A stretch of DNA of 64,000 bases, taken from NCBI RefSeq assembly GCF_014873705.1, contig NZ_JADBDS010000006.1, positions 310,001 through 374,000 on the forward strand, given 5' to 3'. Below are positions 25,710 to 33,655 of the stretch, piece after piece. The stretch is from Mycobacterium sp. OAS707 (GTDB lineage: Bacteria > Actinomycetota > Actinomycetes > Mycobacteriales > Mycobacteriaceae). The first letter of the stretch is position 1, and every line of letters starts with the position of its first letter. The notes beneath the pieces are model-generated. The model made no database searches and was not told the DNA's origin. It was given only the letters and a program-made list of their open reading frames with translations. The position numbers and the translations under genes are program-made.

Positions 25710-26183
25710 TCAGGCGCCTGACGAACTCACCGCGTCCTCCAGTTCCGCGATGACGATCTTGCGCATCCCCATCATGGCCTTCATCGCCGCCCCGGCGCGC
25801 GCGGGATCGGGGTCCTGCTGCAGTTCGAGGAGCCGATCTGGCACCACCTGCCAACTCAGTCCGAACCGGTCCTTGAGCCAGCCACATTGCGACTCCTCGC
25901 CGCCGTCGAGCAGCCGATCCCAGTAGTAGTCGACCTCGTCCTGATCCTTGCAGTGGATCATGAACGAGACCGCCTCGGTGAAGACGAACTGCGGACCCCC
26001 GTTGATCGCAAGGAACCGCTGACCGTCGAGGACGAAGATCCCGTACACGACGTCGTCGGGCGTTGCGGAGGCCGTGTTCCGGTTGAGCAACTCGATCGTC
26101 GAGTTCGGAAAGATCGATGTGTAGAACGCTGCAGCTTCCTCGAGGTTGTTGTCGAACCACAGGGAGGGGGTGATCGACGGCAT
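25710..26183 (-). CDS. VOC family protein (PhnB-like)
   Basis: 157 residues: ITPSLWFDNNLEEAAAFYTSIFPNS is the start of a PhnB-like glyoxalase/bleomycin-resistance fold, followed by GQRFLAINGGPQF and DEVDYYWDRLLDGGEESQCGWLKDRFGLSWQVVP. These proteins are often annotated as 3-demethylubiquinone methyltransferase-like, a label with no experimental support. Metal ligands cannot be assigned with confidence. It lies between the mce promoter region and the TetR gene on the same strand. Confidence 0.87.
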   Translation of the reverse strand: MPSITPSLWFDNNLEEAAAFYTSIFPNSTIELLNRNTASATPDDVVYGIFVLDGQRFLAINGGPQFVFTEAVSFMIHCKDQDEVDYYWDRLLDGGEESQCGWLKDRFGLSWQVVPDRLLELQQDPDPARAGAAMKAMMGMRKIVIAELEDAVSSSGA

Positions 26184-26239
26184 GGCGGGTTCCTTCGGCT
26201 AGACGGCTTTCCCTTATCGACTGTCGAGACGCCGCAGAT

Positions 26240-26851
26240 TCATCGCCGACCGGCGGTCCGCTCGGCGCCAAGCGCACGCAGCGCGAACTCCAGGACCCAG
26301 TCCAGGGACCGTTGCAGCCGCGCTTCGTCGCCCGGCGACTGGTTGGCCATCTCGCGGCTGATGACCGCGCTGATGGCGACCGCGTCGTGTTCGGGGTCGG
26401 CCCGCGGGAAGGAGCCGTCGGCCCGGCCGCGTCGCAGGATCTCGACCAGGGAGCGTTCCCGGTCGGCGTGTGCACGCTCACGCGTCTCGCGATAGCCCTT
26501 GGCGGCCCGCACCTCGTCGGAGTCGATCACCATGAGATGCATCCGCATCTCTTCGTCGTGCATCCAGCCGAACATCCCGTTGATCCACGCCTTCAGCTGG
26601 CCGACCGGGTCGCCGGTTTCGTCGACGATGCGGTCGAGGCGTTCGGCGAGCGTGTCGCTCTCCTGTCGCAGCAACGCGAGGAACAACTCGTCCTTGGATT
26701 GGAAGTGCCGGTAAAACGCCCGGGTGGAGACCCCCGCGCGCTGCAGAATCGCGGCGACCGGGATCGGGCCGGTGTGCGGTTCCGACAGGCAGCTGTAGGC
26801 CGCGTCGATGATGCAGCCGCGGTCGTCTTCGTTGGCGGAATCAGGCTGCAC
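26240..26851 (-). CDS. TetR family regulator
   Basis: Start proposed at GTG 26851 (VQPDSANEDDRG): a TAGACT -10-like hexamer ends 8 bp before it, which would give a leaderless mRNA; the open frame continues to 26965 without a better start. 203 residues: helix-turn-helix about 12-58 (IIDAAYSCLSE, IPVAAILQRAGVSTRAFYRHFQSKDEL) and a C-terminal ligand domain with WMHDEEMRMHLMVIDSDEVRAAKG. Divergent from an alpha/beta hydrolase gene 101 bp away, which it may regulate. Confidence 0.87.
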   Translation of the reverse strand: MQPDSANEDDRGCIIDAAYSCLSEPHTGPIPVAAILQRAGVSTRAFYRHFQSKDELFLALLRQESDTLAERLDRIVDETGDPVGQLKAWINGMFGWMHDEEMRMHLMVIDSDEVRAAKGYRETRERAHADRERSLVEILRRGRADGSFPRADPEHDAVAISAVISREMANQSPGDEARLQRSLDWVLEFALRALGAERTAGRR

Positions 26852-26952
26852 GATCGCAAAGTCTAGGGACGCCTGGTACCGGCCGGGCCGAAGATTGACG
26901 CAAATTATCGGCTGGGTAACGTCAGGGCTCGGGGCCAGCCGAGAGGACGTCC

Positions 26953-27807
26953 ATGACCACGACACGAAGCGAACCGCAGACCGTCAAGTTCCGCGGCTCT
27001 GAGGACTTGGTGCTGGTCGCGGACGAATGGAACCCCTCGGCGCAGTCGGGGCCGTCCGTGTTGATGCTTCATGGCGGCGGTCAGAACCGGTTTTCCTGGA
27101 AGAACACCGGCCAGATCCTGGCCGACGAGGGCTTCCACGTCGTGGCATTGGACAGCAGAGGCCATGGCGACAGCGACCGCTCCCCTGACGGGAACTACAC
27201 CGTGGACGCGCTGTGCGCCGACACGCTGGCCGTGCTGGAGCAGATCGGGCGGCCGGTGGTACTGATCGGGGCCAGCATGGGCGGGATGACCGGGATGTTG
27301 GTGGCCGACACGGCCGGACCGAACACGGTCAAGAAGCTGGTGCTCGTCGACGTGGTACCGCGCTACGACAAGAACGGCAGCGCCCGGATCCGCGACTTCA
27401 TGGCGAGCGGTATGGACGGATTCGAGACGCTCGAAGACGCCGCGGATGCGGTGGCGTCCTACCTGCCGTATCGGACCAAGCCACGCAGTCCCGAGGGCCT
27501 GAAGAAGAACCTGCGGTTGCGCGACGGTCGGTGGTACTGGCACTGGGATCCGGCGTTCCTGACCGCACCCGATGACGACAGGTTCGTCCGAATGCAGAAG
27601 CTCGAGCAGGCGGTCATCGACCTGACCATCCCGATCCTGCTGATTCGTGGCAAGCTGTCCGATGTGGTCAGCACCGAGGGCGTGAAAGACTTTCTGGAGA
27701 AGGTGCCGCACGCCGAGTTCGTCGAACTCTCCGATGCCGGACACACCGCGGCAGGCGACGACAACGATGCGTTCTCCGAAGCCGTCGTCCAATTTGTCAG
27801 CCGGTGA
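26953..27807 (+). CDS. Alpha/beta hydrolase
   Basis: 284 residues. VLMLHGGGQNRFSWKN (37-51) is the oxyanion loop, Ser108 in IGASMGGM is the nucleophile, and His264 in SDAGHTAAG completes the triad, with an acid in IRGKLSDVV. Looks like a serine hydrolase of the peroxidase/esterase group. Its stop overlaps by 4 bp (GTGA) the start of the kinase/aminotransferase fusion, so the two proteins are co-translated and may act on related compounds. Confidence 0.9.
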   Translation: MTTTRSEPQTVKFRGSEDLVLVADEWNPSAQSGPSVLMLHGGGQNRFSWKNTGQILADEGFHVVALDSRGHGDSDRSPDGNYTVDALCADTLAVLEQIGRPVVLIGASMGGMTGMLVADTAGPNTVKKLVLVDVVPRYDKNGSARIRDFMASGMDGFETLEDAADAVASYLPYRTKPRSPEGLKKNLRLRDGRWYWHWDPAFLTAPDDDRFVRMQKLEQAVIDLTIPILLIRGKLSDVVSTEGVKDFLEKVPHAEFVELSDAGHTAAGDDNDAFSEAVVQFVSR

Positions 27808-30698
27808 CCGTCGGGTTCAATTTCCTTGAGGCACCGGAACTTCCGGCACCTCAGGTCAGCGAGGAGCAGGCCGAGGAGATCCTCGCCACGCACTACGGTT
27901 TGCGGGCTCGCGCGACATCGCTTGGCAGCAACCAGGACAAGAACTTCACCGTAACCGATGCTGACGGTGAGATCGTCGGGGTGCTGAAGATCGCCAATCC
28001 GGTGTTCAATGCGATTGAAATCGAGGCGCAGGATCTGGCGGCGGAGCGGATCGCCGCGGCCGAGACGACGCTGCGGATGGCGGTACCGCTGCGTAACGTC
28101 TCCGGTCAAACGTGTACGGCCATCGAGGGATTGGTGGAGGGCAACGCATACGTGCGGCTGCTGCGCTACCTGCCGGGCGGGACGCTGCTGAAGTCGGGAT
28201 ACCTCTCGCCGAACGCAGTAGCGGGGCTCGGCGAGGTGGCTGCACGTGTCAGCCGGGCACTCGAGGGCTTCACACACGCCGGCCTCGACCGCGTACTGCA
28301 ATGGGACCTGCGCTACAGCACCGCCGTTGTCGCGGAGCTGATTTCGTATGTCGCCGACCCATTGCACCGCGCGCGGCTGGACGCTGCGGTGACCGAAGCG
28401 TGGGCGCGGATCGCGCCGCTGGCCGATGCATTGCCGCGGCAGGCCGTACATCTGGATCTGACCGATGCCAACATCGTGGTCTCGCCGTCGCGACAGCCCG
28501 ACGGCGTGATCGACTTCGGCGACCTGACGGACAGCTGGGCGGTCTGCGAACTCGCGATCGCGGCGTCGTCGGTACTGGGCCATCCTGGCTGCGAACCGAT
28601 TTCGATCCTTCCTGCCGTGCGCGCATTTCATTCCATCCGACCGTTGACGGCCGCTGAGGTGGAGGTGTTGTGGCCCCTGCTCGTATTGCGGACCGCGGTG
28701 CTCATCGTCAGCGGCGCACAACAGGCGACCCTGGATCCTGACAACCAGTATCTCGCCGATCAATCTGGCGGCGAGTGGCGCATGTTCGACCAGGCGACGT
28801 CGGTTCCGATCGATGTGATGACCGAGGCGATCAAGGCCGACCTCGGGTTCGCCGAAACATCGGCCCCTGTGAGCGGCGCCCTCGTCGACGTAGATCCCGC
28901 AACGGTGGTGACGCTGGACTTGTCAACCACGTCCGATGTCTACGACTTCGCTTTCGAAGACGACGGTTCGTTGCAGGCCGACGTCGAAGACGAATTAGCC
29001 TCGGCCGCAGTGCAGAACGGCGCCCAGCTGGTCGTCACCCAGTACGGCCAGGCGCGGCTCAGTCGCACTCGCAGGCTCAGCCAACAGAGTCCGGAGACCG
29101 TCGCGACGGGCATCGGCATGTGGGCGGCCTCGGTGACCCCGCTCGTCGCCCCGTGGGACGGCGAGGTCGAGGGATCGGTGCTCCGCGGATCCGAATACGA
29201 GTTGACATTGGCCGGGTTCGAACCGGTCACGGGGCGCGTGCGCGCTGGCGATCCGCTGGGCGAAGCACCCGCGGGCGCGTGGATCGAGGTCGGCGTGCGA
29301 CCGGTCGGCGCGCCGCAGGCGCCGGCTTTTGTCCGGCCGGAGATGGCGCCCGGTTGGCTGGGGCTGACCCGTGACCCGCGGCCGCTACTCGGCCTGCCCG
29401 CTGTTGAAGTTGCGGAGACCGGTGATCTGTTGTCGCGTCGCGACGCGAGTTTCGCTCCAGTGCAAGAGTTTTACTACCGCAGGCCGCCGCAGATCGAACG
29501 TGGCCGACGGCATTACCTGATGTCGACGGCCGGCCGTACCTACCTCGACATGGTCAACAACGTGACCGTGCTGGGCCATGCGCATCCGCGGATAGCCGAC
29601 ACCGCGGCCACGCAGTTGCGCAAGCTGAACACGAACTCGCGGTTCAACTACTCGAGCGTGGTCGAGTTCAGCGAACGCCTCGCCGGGCTGCTACCGGAGC
29701 CGCTCGACACGGTCTTTCTGGTCAACTCCGGTTCGGAGGCAAGCGATCTGGCGATTCGGCTGGCGACAGCGGCGACGGGCAGACGCGACATAGTCGCCGT
29801 TCGCGAGGCGTATCACGGCTGGACGTACGGCACGGACGCGGTCTCGACATCGATGGCAGACAACCCCAATGCGCTTGCCACCCGGCCGGATTGGGTGCAC
29901 ACGGTCGAGTCGCCGAACAGCTTTCGCGGTAAGTACCGGGGCGCCGAGGCCGGTCGATACGCGGGCGAGGCAGTCGAGGTCGTCCAGCGTTTGGTGGCCG
30001 AGGGTCGCCCGCCGGCGGGGTTCATCTGCGAAAGCGTGTACGGCAACGCAGGCGGCATGGCGCTGCCCGACGGTTACCTGCGGCAGGTCTATGCGGCGGT
30101 GCGGGCAGCGGGCGGATTGGCCATCTCTGATGAAGTGCAGGTCGGGTATGGCCGTCTCGGCGAATGGTTCTGGGGTTTCCTGCAACAGGACGCCGTGCCG
30201 GACATCGTGTCGATTGCGAAGTCGGTTGGCAACGGCTATCCGCTCGGCGCGGTGATCACCAGTCGTGCGGTCGCCGATGGATTCCGGTCGCAGGGGTACT
30301 TCTTCTCGTCGACTGGCGGCAGTCCGCTGTCGTGTGCGATCGGGATGACGGTGCTCGATGTGCTGCGCGACGAAGGGCTGCAGGAGAACGCCAGGCAGGT
30401 GGGCGCGCATCTGAAGTCGAGACTGCAAGCGCTGCAGGAAAAGCACCCGATCATCGGGACGGTTCATGGCGTCGGGCTGTACCTGGGTGTCGAGATGGTC
30501 CGCGACCCGTCGACGCTGGAACCGGCGGTGGAAGAAACGTCGGCAATCTGCGATCGGATGCTCGAACTCGGGGTGATCATCCAGCCAACGGGTGACCACG
30601 GCAACATCCTGAAGACCAAGCCGCCGTTGTGCATTGACGTCGAGGGCGCGGATTTCTATGTCGACACACTTGATCGGGTACTGACCGAAGGCTGGTAA
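27804..30698 (+). CDS. Kinase (APH-fold) - M23-like linker domain - class III aminotransferase fusion
   Basis: 964 residues in three parts. Residues about 20-330 are an aminoglycoside-phosphotransferase/hydroxylysine-kinase fold with the catalytic loop HLDLTDAN (H216, D218, N223) and IDFGD (D237). Residues about 370-510 look like a degenerate peptidase-M23/barrel-sandwich domain (VTPLVAPWDGEVEG) without visible zinc ligands. Residues about 545-964 are a class III PLP enzyme: NSGSEA (641-646), D776 in ISDEVQVG, and PLP-lysine K806 in IAKSVGNGYPLG. In animals, a kinase of this fold and a class III phospho-lyase act in sequence on hydroxylysine or phosphoethanolamine; the fusion suggests phosphorylation of an amino alcohol or hydroxyamino acid followed by elimination of phosphate and ammonia. 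Substrate unknown. GTG start overlaps the hydrolase stop. Confidence 0.88.
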   Translation: MTVGFNFLEAPELPAPQVSEEQAEEILATHYGLRARATSLGSNQDKNFTVTDADGEIVGVLKIANPVFNAIEIEAQDLAAERIAAAETTLRMAVPLRNVSGQTCTAIEGLVEGNAYVRLLRYLPGGTLLKSGYLSPNAVAGLGEVAARVSRALEGFTHAGLDRVLQWDLRYSTAVVAELISYVADPLHRARLDAAVTEAWARIAPLADALPRQAVHLDLTDANIVVSPSRQPDGVIDFGDLTDSWAVCELAIAASSVLGHPGCEPISILPAVRAFHSIRPLTAAEVEVLWPLLVLRTAVLIVSGAQQATLDPDNQYLADQSGGEWRMFDQATSVPIDVMTEAIKADLGFAETSAPVSGALVDVDPATVVTLDLSTTSDVYDFAFEDDGSLQADVEDELASAAVQNGAQLVVTQYGQARLSRTRRLSQQSPETVATGIGMWAASVTPLVAPWDGEVEGSVLRGSEYELTLAGFEPVTGRVRAGDPLGEAPAGAWIEVGVRPVGAPQAPAFVRPEMAPGWLGLTRDPRPLLGLPAVEVAETGDLLSRRDASFAPVQEFYYRRPPQIERGRRHYLMSTAGRTYLDMVNNVTVLGHAHPRIADTAATQLRKLNTNSRFNYSSVVEFSERLAGLLPEPLDTVFLVNSGSEASDLAIRLATAATGRRDIVAVREAYHGWTYGTDAVSTSMADNPNALATRPDWVHTVESPNSFRGKYRGAEAGRYAGEAVEVVQRLVAEGRPPAGFICESVYGNAGGMALPDGYLRQVYAAVRAAGGLAISDEVQVGYGRLGEWFWGFLQQDAVPDIVSIAKSVGNGYPLGAVITSRAVADGFRSQGYFFSSTGGSPLSCAIGMTVLDVLRDEGLQENARQVGAHLKSRLQALQEKHPIIGTVHGVGLYLGVEMVRDPSTLEPAVEETSAICDRMLELGVIIQPTGDHGNILKTKPPLCIDVEGADFYVDTLDRVLTEGW

Positions 30699-30779
30699 GG
30701 CCCTGCTGGCCAGATCCGTTCGCATCTTGGCCAAAACCGAGAGGTTCGGACTGCTTTCACTCCCCTAGCCTCGGCGTTG

Positions 30780-31190
30780 ATGTCTGCGATACTGCTCAGC
30801 GCCCATGTCATCGTGGCGATCCTCGCGGTTGGCCCAGTCGCGGTCGCTGCCAGCATGTTCCCCCGCTACGCCCGCGAAGATGGTGCAGTCGCGGGCGTGC
30901 TCTACCGCGTCTGCCAGACGTACGCCGTGGTGGGCGTTGCCGTTCCACTGCTGGGCATTGCAACGGCCGCTTCGATGGGGGTGCTGACTCAGGCGTGGGT
31001 GTTGGTGTCGATCGCGCTGACAGCGGTCGCCGCCATCCTGCTCATCGTGAGCATCCTGCCGGACCAGCGCGCGGCCTTGGCAGGTAAGACGGCCGCTCGG
31101 CTGGCCATGACGACGGGCATCTTCAACCTGCTCTGGGTTGTCGTCACCGTCCTGATGATCGTGCGGCCGGGGTCGACAACCGGTGTCTGA
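30780..31190 (+). CDS. Small integral membrane protein
   Basis: 136 residues, start ATG 30780. Four hydrophobic segments (about 2-24, 43-63, 68-90, 108-130), with a charged turn FPRYARED after the first and LPDQRAALAGKTAAR before the last. A TAGCCT -10-like hexamer ends 9 bp before the ATG, which suggests a leaderless transcript. This layout resembles DUF2269-type membrane proteins, but I cannot assign the family firmly. Function unknown. Confidence 0.75.
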   Translation: MSAILLSAHVIVAILAVGPVAVAASMFPRYAREDGAVAGVLYRVCQTYAVVGVAVPLLGIATAASMGVLTQAWVLVSIALTAVAAILLIVSILPDQRAALAGKTAARLAMTTGIFNLLWVVVTVLMIVRPGSTTGV

Positions 31191-31207
31191 GGAGTGGATA
31201 TCCGAAG

Positions 31208-31264
31208 TGCCCAGCTCTGGGCGACAAAGTCGCGCCCACCGACTTTGTCGCCTAGAGCCGGGCA
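31208..31264. repeat. Interspersed palindromic repeat, copy C (full hairpin)
   Basis: A 25-bp left arm (31208-31232) and 25-bp right arm (31240-31264) pair with only two mismatches around a 7-nt loop. Each arm has the order TGCCC, GCTCT, GGCGACAAAGTCG. This is the most complete copy of the family also seen at 5375-5429 and 13733-13777. It lies between two genes on the same strand. Confidence 0.85.
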
Positions 31265-31333
31265 ATTGAACATATGCGCCCTGTGAGGGACAGCGGGGTT
31301 GATTTACGTCGCGCCGCTGGGTTCTATCGACGC

Positions 31334-31708
31334 ATGACACTCTCCCCCGGCCGCGTGGTCACCGAATTCGCCGAGAAGTGGGCCTCGCCCGATCCGGACG
31401 AGCTCGCCGAGTATTTCACCGAAGACGCCGTCTACCACAACATCCCGATGGACCCCGTGCAGGGACGCGAGGCCATCAAGCAGTTCATCGCAGGCTTCAC
31501 CGCCGCATTCGACGGGATCGACTTCCAGATTCACCGGCAGATCACTGACGGCAACGTGGTGATGAACGAGCGAACCGACACGATGCGCCGTAAGGACGGC
31601 GGTGCGATACCGCTGCCGGTGATGGGCGTCTTCGAGATCGTCGACGGCAAGATCGCCAAGTGGCGGGACTACTTCGACATGGCGACGGTAACCAACGCAT
31701 TCACCTAA
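31334..31708 (+). CDS. Limonene-1,2-epoxide hydrolase-like protein
   Basis: 124 residues from ATG 31334; the open frame starts earlier but before the repeat hairpin. The active-site residues of the limonene epoxide hydrolase family are all in place: Tyr34 and Asn36 (VYHNIP), Arg80 and Asp82 (ERTDT), Trp110 and Asp112 (WRDYFD). The fold is a small SnoaL-like cone; the Asp-Arg-Asp triad activates water to open epoxides in one step. M. tuberculosis has a related enzyme acting on sterol- or lipid-like epoxides. Stop overlaps the convergent gene by 4 bp. Confidence 0.9.
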   Translation: MTLSPGRVVTEFAEKWASPDPDELAEYFTEDAVYHNIPMDPVQGREAIKQFIAGFTAAFDGIDFQIHRQITDGNVVMNERTDTMRRKDGGAIPLPVMGVFEIVDGKIAKWRDYFDMATVTNAFT

Positions 31709-32655
31709 GCCAAGAGCGGCACCTCGGCGTGGCGCTCGTCGGTGAGGATCTCGAACATCGCCCGGCGGGGGGCCAACAGCTCCCGACGTTCAAAAGCCTT
31801 GCCCGCGACCTGAACTCGGCAGTTTGCAACTGCCGAGTTGTAGCAGAACTTCGCACCGCCATCGGTGTCGGTGTAGGTCAGGCCGACGACGTCGGCTGGC
31901 TCGGTGATGATCTCGCCCTCGATCATCTGATCGCCGACTCGCCCGCCGAACGCCCACGAGAACGGCCGATATCGGCCGTGGGTCTGCAGGCTGCCGAGGA
32001 TCGTGCGCACCGCGAACTCCTGGCCCGCGTGCCGGAACACGAACAGCGTTGCCGCGGGCGTCAATAGCGGCCCGATCGCGGCGCGTGCCGTCACGATCTC
32101 CAGGCTCGAATCGGGCGCGTCGTCGAAGCCGCACACCTGACCGAACGCGTAGGCCGGCGTATGTCGGGTGCCCCAATTGTGGTTGACGCTGCCGGTCCAG
32201 CCGTCGAGGACCAGCGTGACATCGTCGAGTTCCACGACCCCGTCGAACTGCGCGAGCGGATGGCGCACTGTCGTCTTCGCCGTCGGAACGCGCGCCTTGT
32301 AGGCCCGCTCGGTAAGGAGCTTGACCGCGTCTTCGGAGCCAGGGTCGATCCGCAGATCCCATCGCGCCGAACGGTTTCCGCCCGTCACCGTTCCCTCCGC
32401 GGAGCGATCGTCGATGGATGTCGCGCCGATGCGGGCGGTCCAGTTGTCGTACTCGTAGTCGGCAGCGTCAATTGGGTACGACTGCTTGAGCGCCCGATTG
32501 CCGTGCCCCTCGGGGTCGAAGATCATCACCCACACATCGGCCACCGCGTCACCTGCCGTTGGCAGCAGCAGGGTCTCGCGGAGCCACAGCGCGAGCGGCC
32601 GCTCGGGGTGGTTGGCACGGATGTAGCGGCTCTCGTAGTAGGGCGCCTCACGCAT
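31705..32655 (-). CDS. Lipocalin-like AttH/CrtC-type protein
   Basis: 316 residues from ATG 32655 (MREAPYYESRYIRANHP); TTG 32673 is an alternative start. The sequence is strand-rich and has paired-domain character with SVNHNWGTRHTPAYAFGQVCGFDD, similar to the HEWG-type motif of carotenoid 1,2-hydratase (CrtC), AttH and tocopherol-cyclase-like proteins. These bind hydrophobic ligands in two lipocalin-like barrels. No catalytic residue can be named with confidence and the substrate is unknown. Divergent, with 28 bp between starts, from the cyclase-like gene. Confidence 0.62.
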   Translation of the reverse strand: MREAPYYESRYIRANHPERPLALWLRETLLLPTAGDAVADVWVMIFDPEGHGNRALKQSYPIDAADYEYDNWTARIGATSIDDRSAEGTVTGGNRSARWDLRIDPGSEDAVKLLTERAYKARVPTAKTTVRHPLAQFDGVVELDDVTLVLDGWTGSVNHNWGTRHTPAYAFGQVCGFDDAPDSSLEIVTARAAIGPLLTPAATLFVFRHAGQEFAVRTILGSLQTHGRYRPFSWAFGGRVGDQMIEGEIITEPADVVGLTYTDTDGGAKFCYNSAVANCRVQVAGKAFERRELLAPRRAMFEILTDERHAEVPLLA

Positions 32656-32683
32656 CACGGGATCAGCATCCAATACTTGACGG

Positions 32684-33466
32684 GTGATCGGAGCGCAGAT
32701 TGCGGCTTATGTGCTTGCCGGACTCGCCGCGGTGGAGGCGGTGACGCTGGTCGTGCTCGGCCTGCGCTACCGGCACCAGCAGCACGAACTCGAGCAGCTG
32801 CGCCACCGCCTCGACGCCAGGAACACCCTGCTGTCGGGCGGTCGGGAAGCCGTCAAACAGGTCTGGCAGACCGCCAACATCCTGCGCAAGGACGGGTTTG
32901 GCGCGGCCGTCAGGTCCTCGATCGAAGACCTCGCGGACTGGGCCGAGGTGGAGCGACCGGATCTGGCGCGGCTGGCGCCCAACGGCAAGGTGGCGATCGT
33001 GTTCTCCGACATCGAGGAGTCGACGGCGCTCAACGAGCGCATCGGCGACCGCGCGTGGGTGCGGCTGATCGGCAGCCACGACAAGCTGGTTCGCAAACAC
33101 GTCAAAAAACACTCCGGCCACGTCGTGAAGAGTCAAGGCGACGGCTTCATGATCGCGTTCGCACAACCCGAGCAGGCGGTACAGTGCAGCATCGATCTGC
33201 AGCGCTCACTTCGCCTGCGACCCAGTGGTATTTGCGTCCGAATGGGTATCCACATGGGCAAGTCGGTGCGCCGCGGGGACGATCTGTTCGGTCGCAACGT
33301 CGCGATGGCGGCCCGGGTGGCCGCGCAGGCCGACGGTGGCGAGATCCTCGTCAGCGAGGTGGTACGCGACGCCCTCAGCGACGAGGACATCGACTTCGAC
33401 GACGGTCGCGAGGTCGCGCTGAAGGGGTTCTCCGGCTCGCATCGCCTCTACGCCGTCGCCAACTAG
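32684..33466 (+). CDS. Membrane-anchored class III nucleotide cyclase-like protein
   Basis: 260 residues, GTG start. One transmembrane helix (about 5-27), a short coiled-coil (30-50), then a class III cyclase domain (about 100-260). Metal-binding Asp109 (VFSDIEES) and Asp153 (SQGDGF) are present, as are Lys149 (adenine recognition) and Asp200 in GDDLFG. The transition-state Asn is replaced: GRNVAMAAR has Ala207 where V-N-x-A-A-R is usual, while Arg211 remains. Activity could therefore be weak or need a partner. Its stop overlaps the tiny convergent gene by 4 bp. Confidence 0.87.
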   Translation: MIGAQIAAYVLAGLAAVEAVTLVVLGLRYRHQQHELEQLRHRLDARNTLLSGGREAVKQVWQTANILRKDGFGAAVRSSIEDLADWAEVERPDLARLAPNGKVAIVFSDIEESTALNERIGDRAWVRLIGSHDKLVRKHVKKHSGHVVKSQGDGFMIAFAQPEQAVQCSIDLQRSLRLRPSGICVRMGIHMGKSVRRGDDLFGRNVAMAARVAAQADGGEILVSEVVRDALSDEDIDFDDGREVALKGFSGSHRLYAVAN

Positions 33467-33627
33467 TCGGTGGTCTCGCCGGCCTCGGCCAACCGTTGAT
33501 GCAGCCGCGCGCGGATGTCCTCGGGTGTGTAGGAGTTGCGCTTGCGTTGGTCCCGTGCAACCAGCACTCCGCCGGCCACCACACCGGCGACACCGGCCAG
33601 TCCAACCCACTTCCATATACCGCGCAT
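33463..33627 (-). CDS. Small 54-residue membrane protein
   Basis: ATG 33627 to TAG 33463-33465. The product begins MRGIWKWVGLAGVAGVV, one transmembrane helix about residues 5-24 rich in Gly/Ala/Val, then a basic stop (ARDQRKRN) and an amphipathic C-terminal helix (PEDIRARLHQRLAEAG). The membrane-then-charged layout, full use of the space between its neighbours and stop overlap with the cyclase gene support it as real. Function unknown. Confidence 0.7.
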   Translation of the reverse strand: MRGIWKWVGLAGVAGVVAGGVLVARDQRKRNSYTPEDIRARLHQRLAEAGETTD

Positions 33628-33655
33628 AGTGCAACAGTCTGCCTAAGCTGCCCGG

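Noticed and set aside
26852..26965. N-terminal extension of the TetR protein to 26965
   Set aside because: It would overlap the divergent hydrolase start and has no TetR-like sequence; the GTG at 26851 follows a -10-like hexamer.
27459..28763. 434-codon minus-strand frame opposite the hydrolase/fusion junction
   Set aside because: Antisense to two well-supported genes with coupled translation; no family features.
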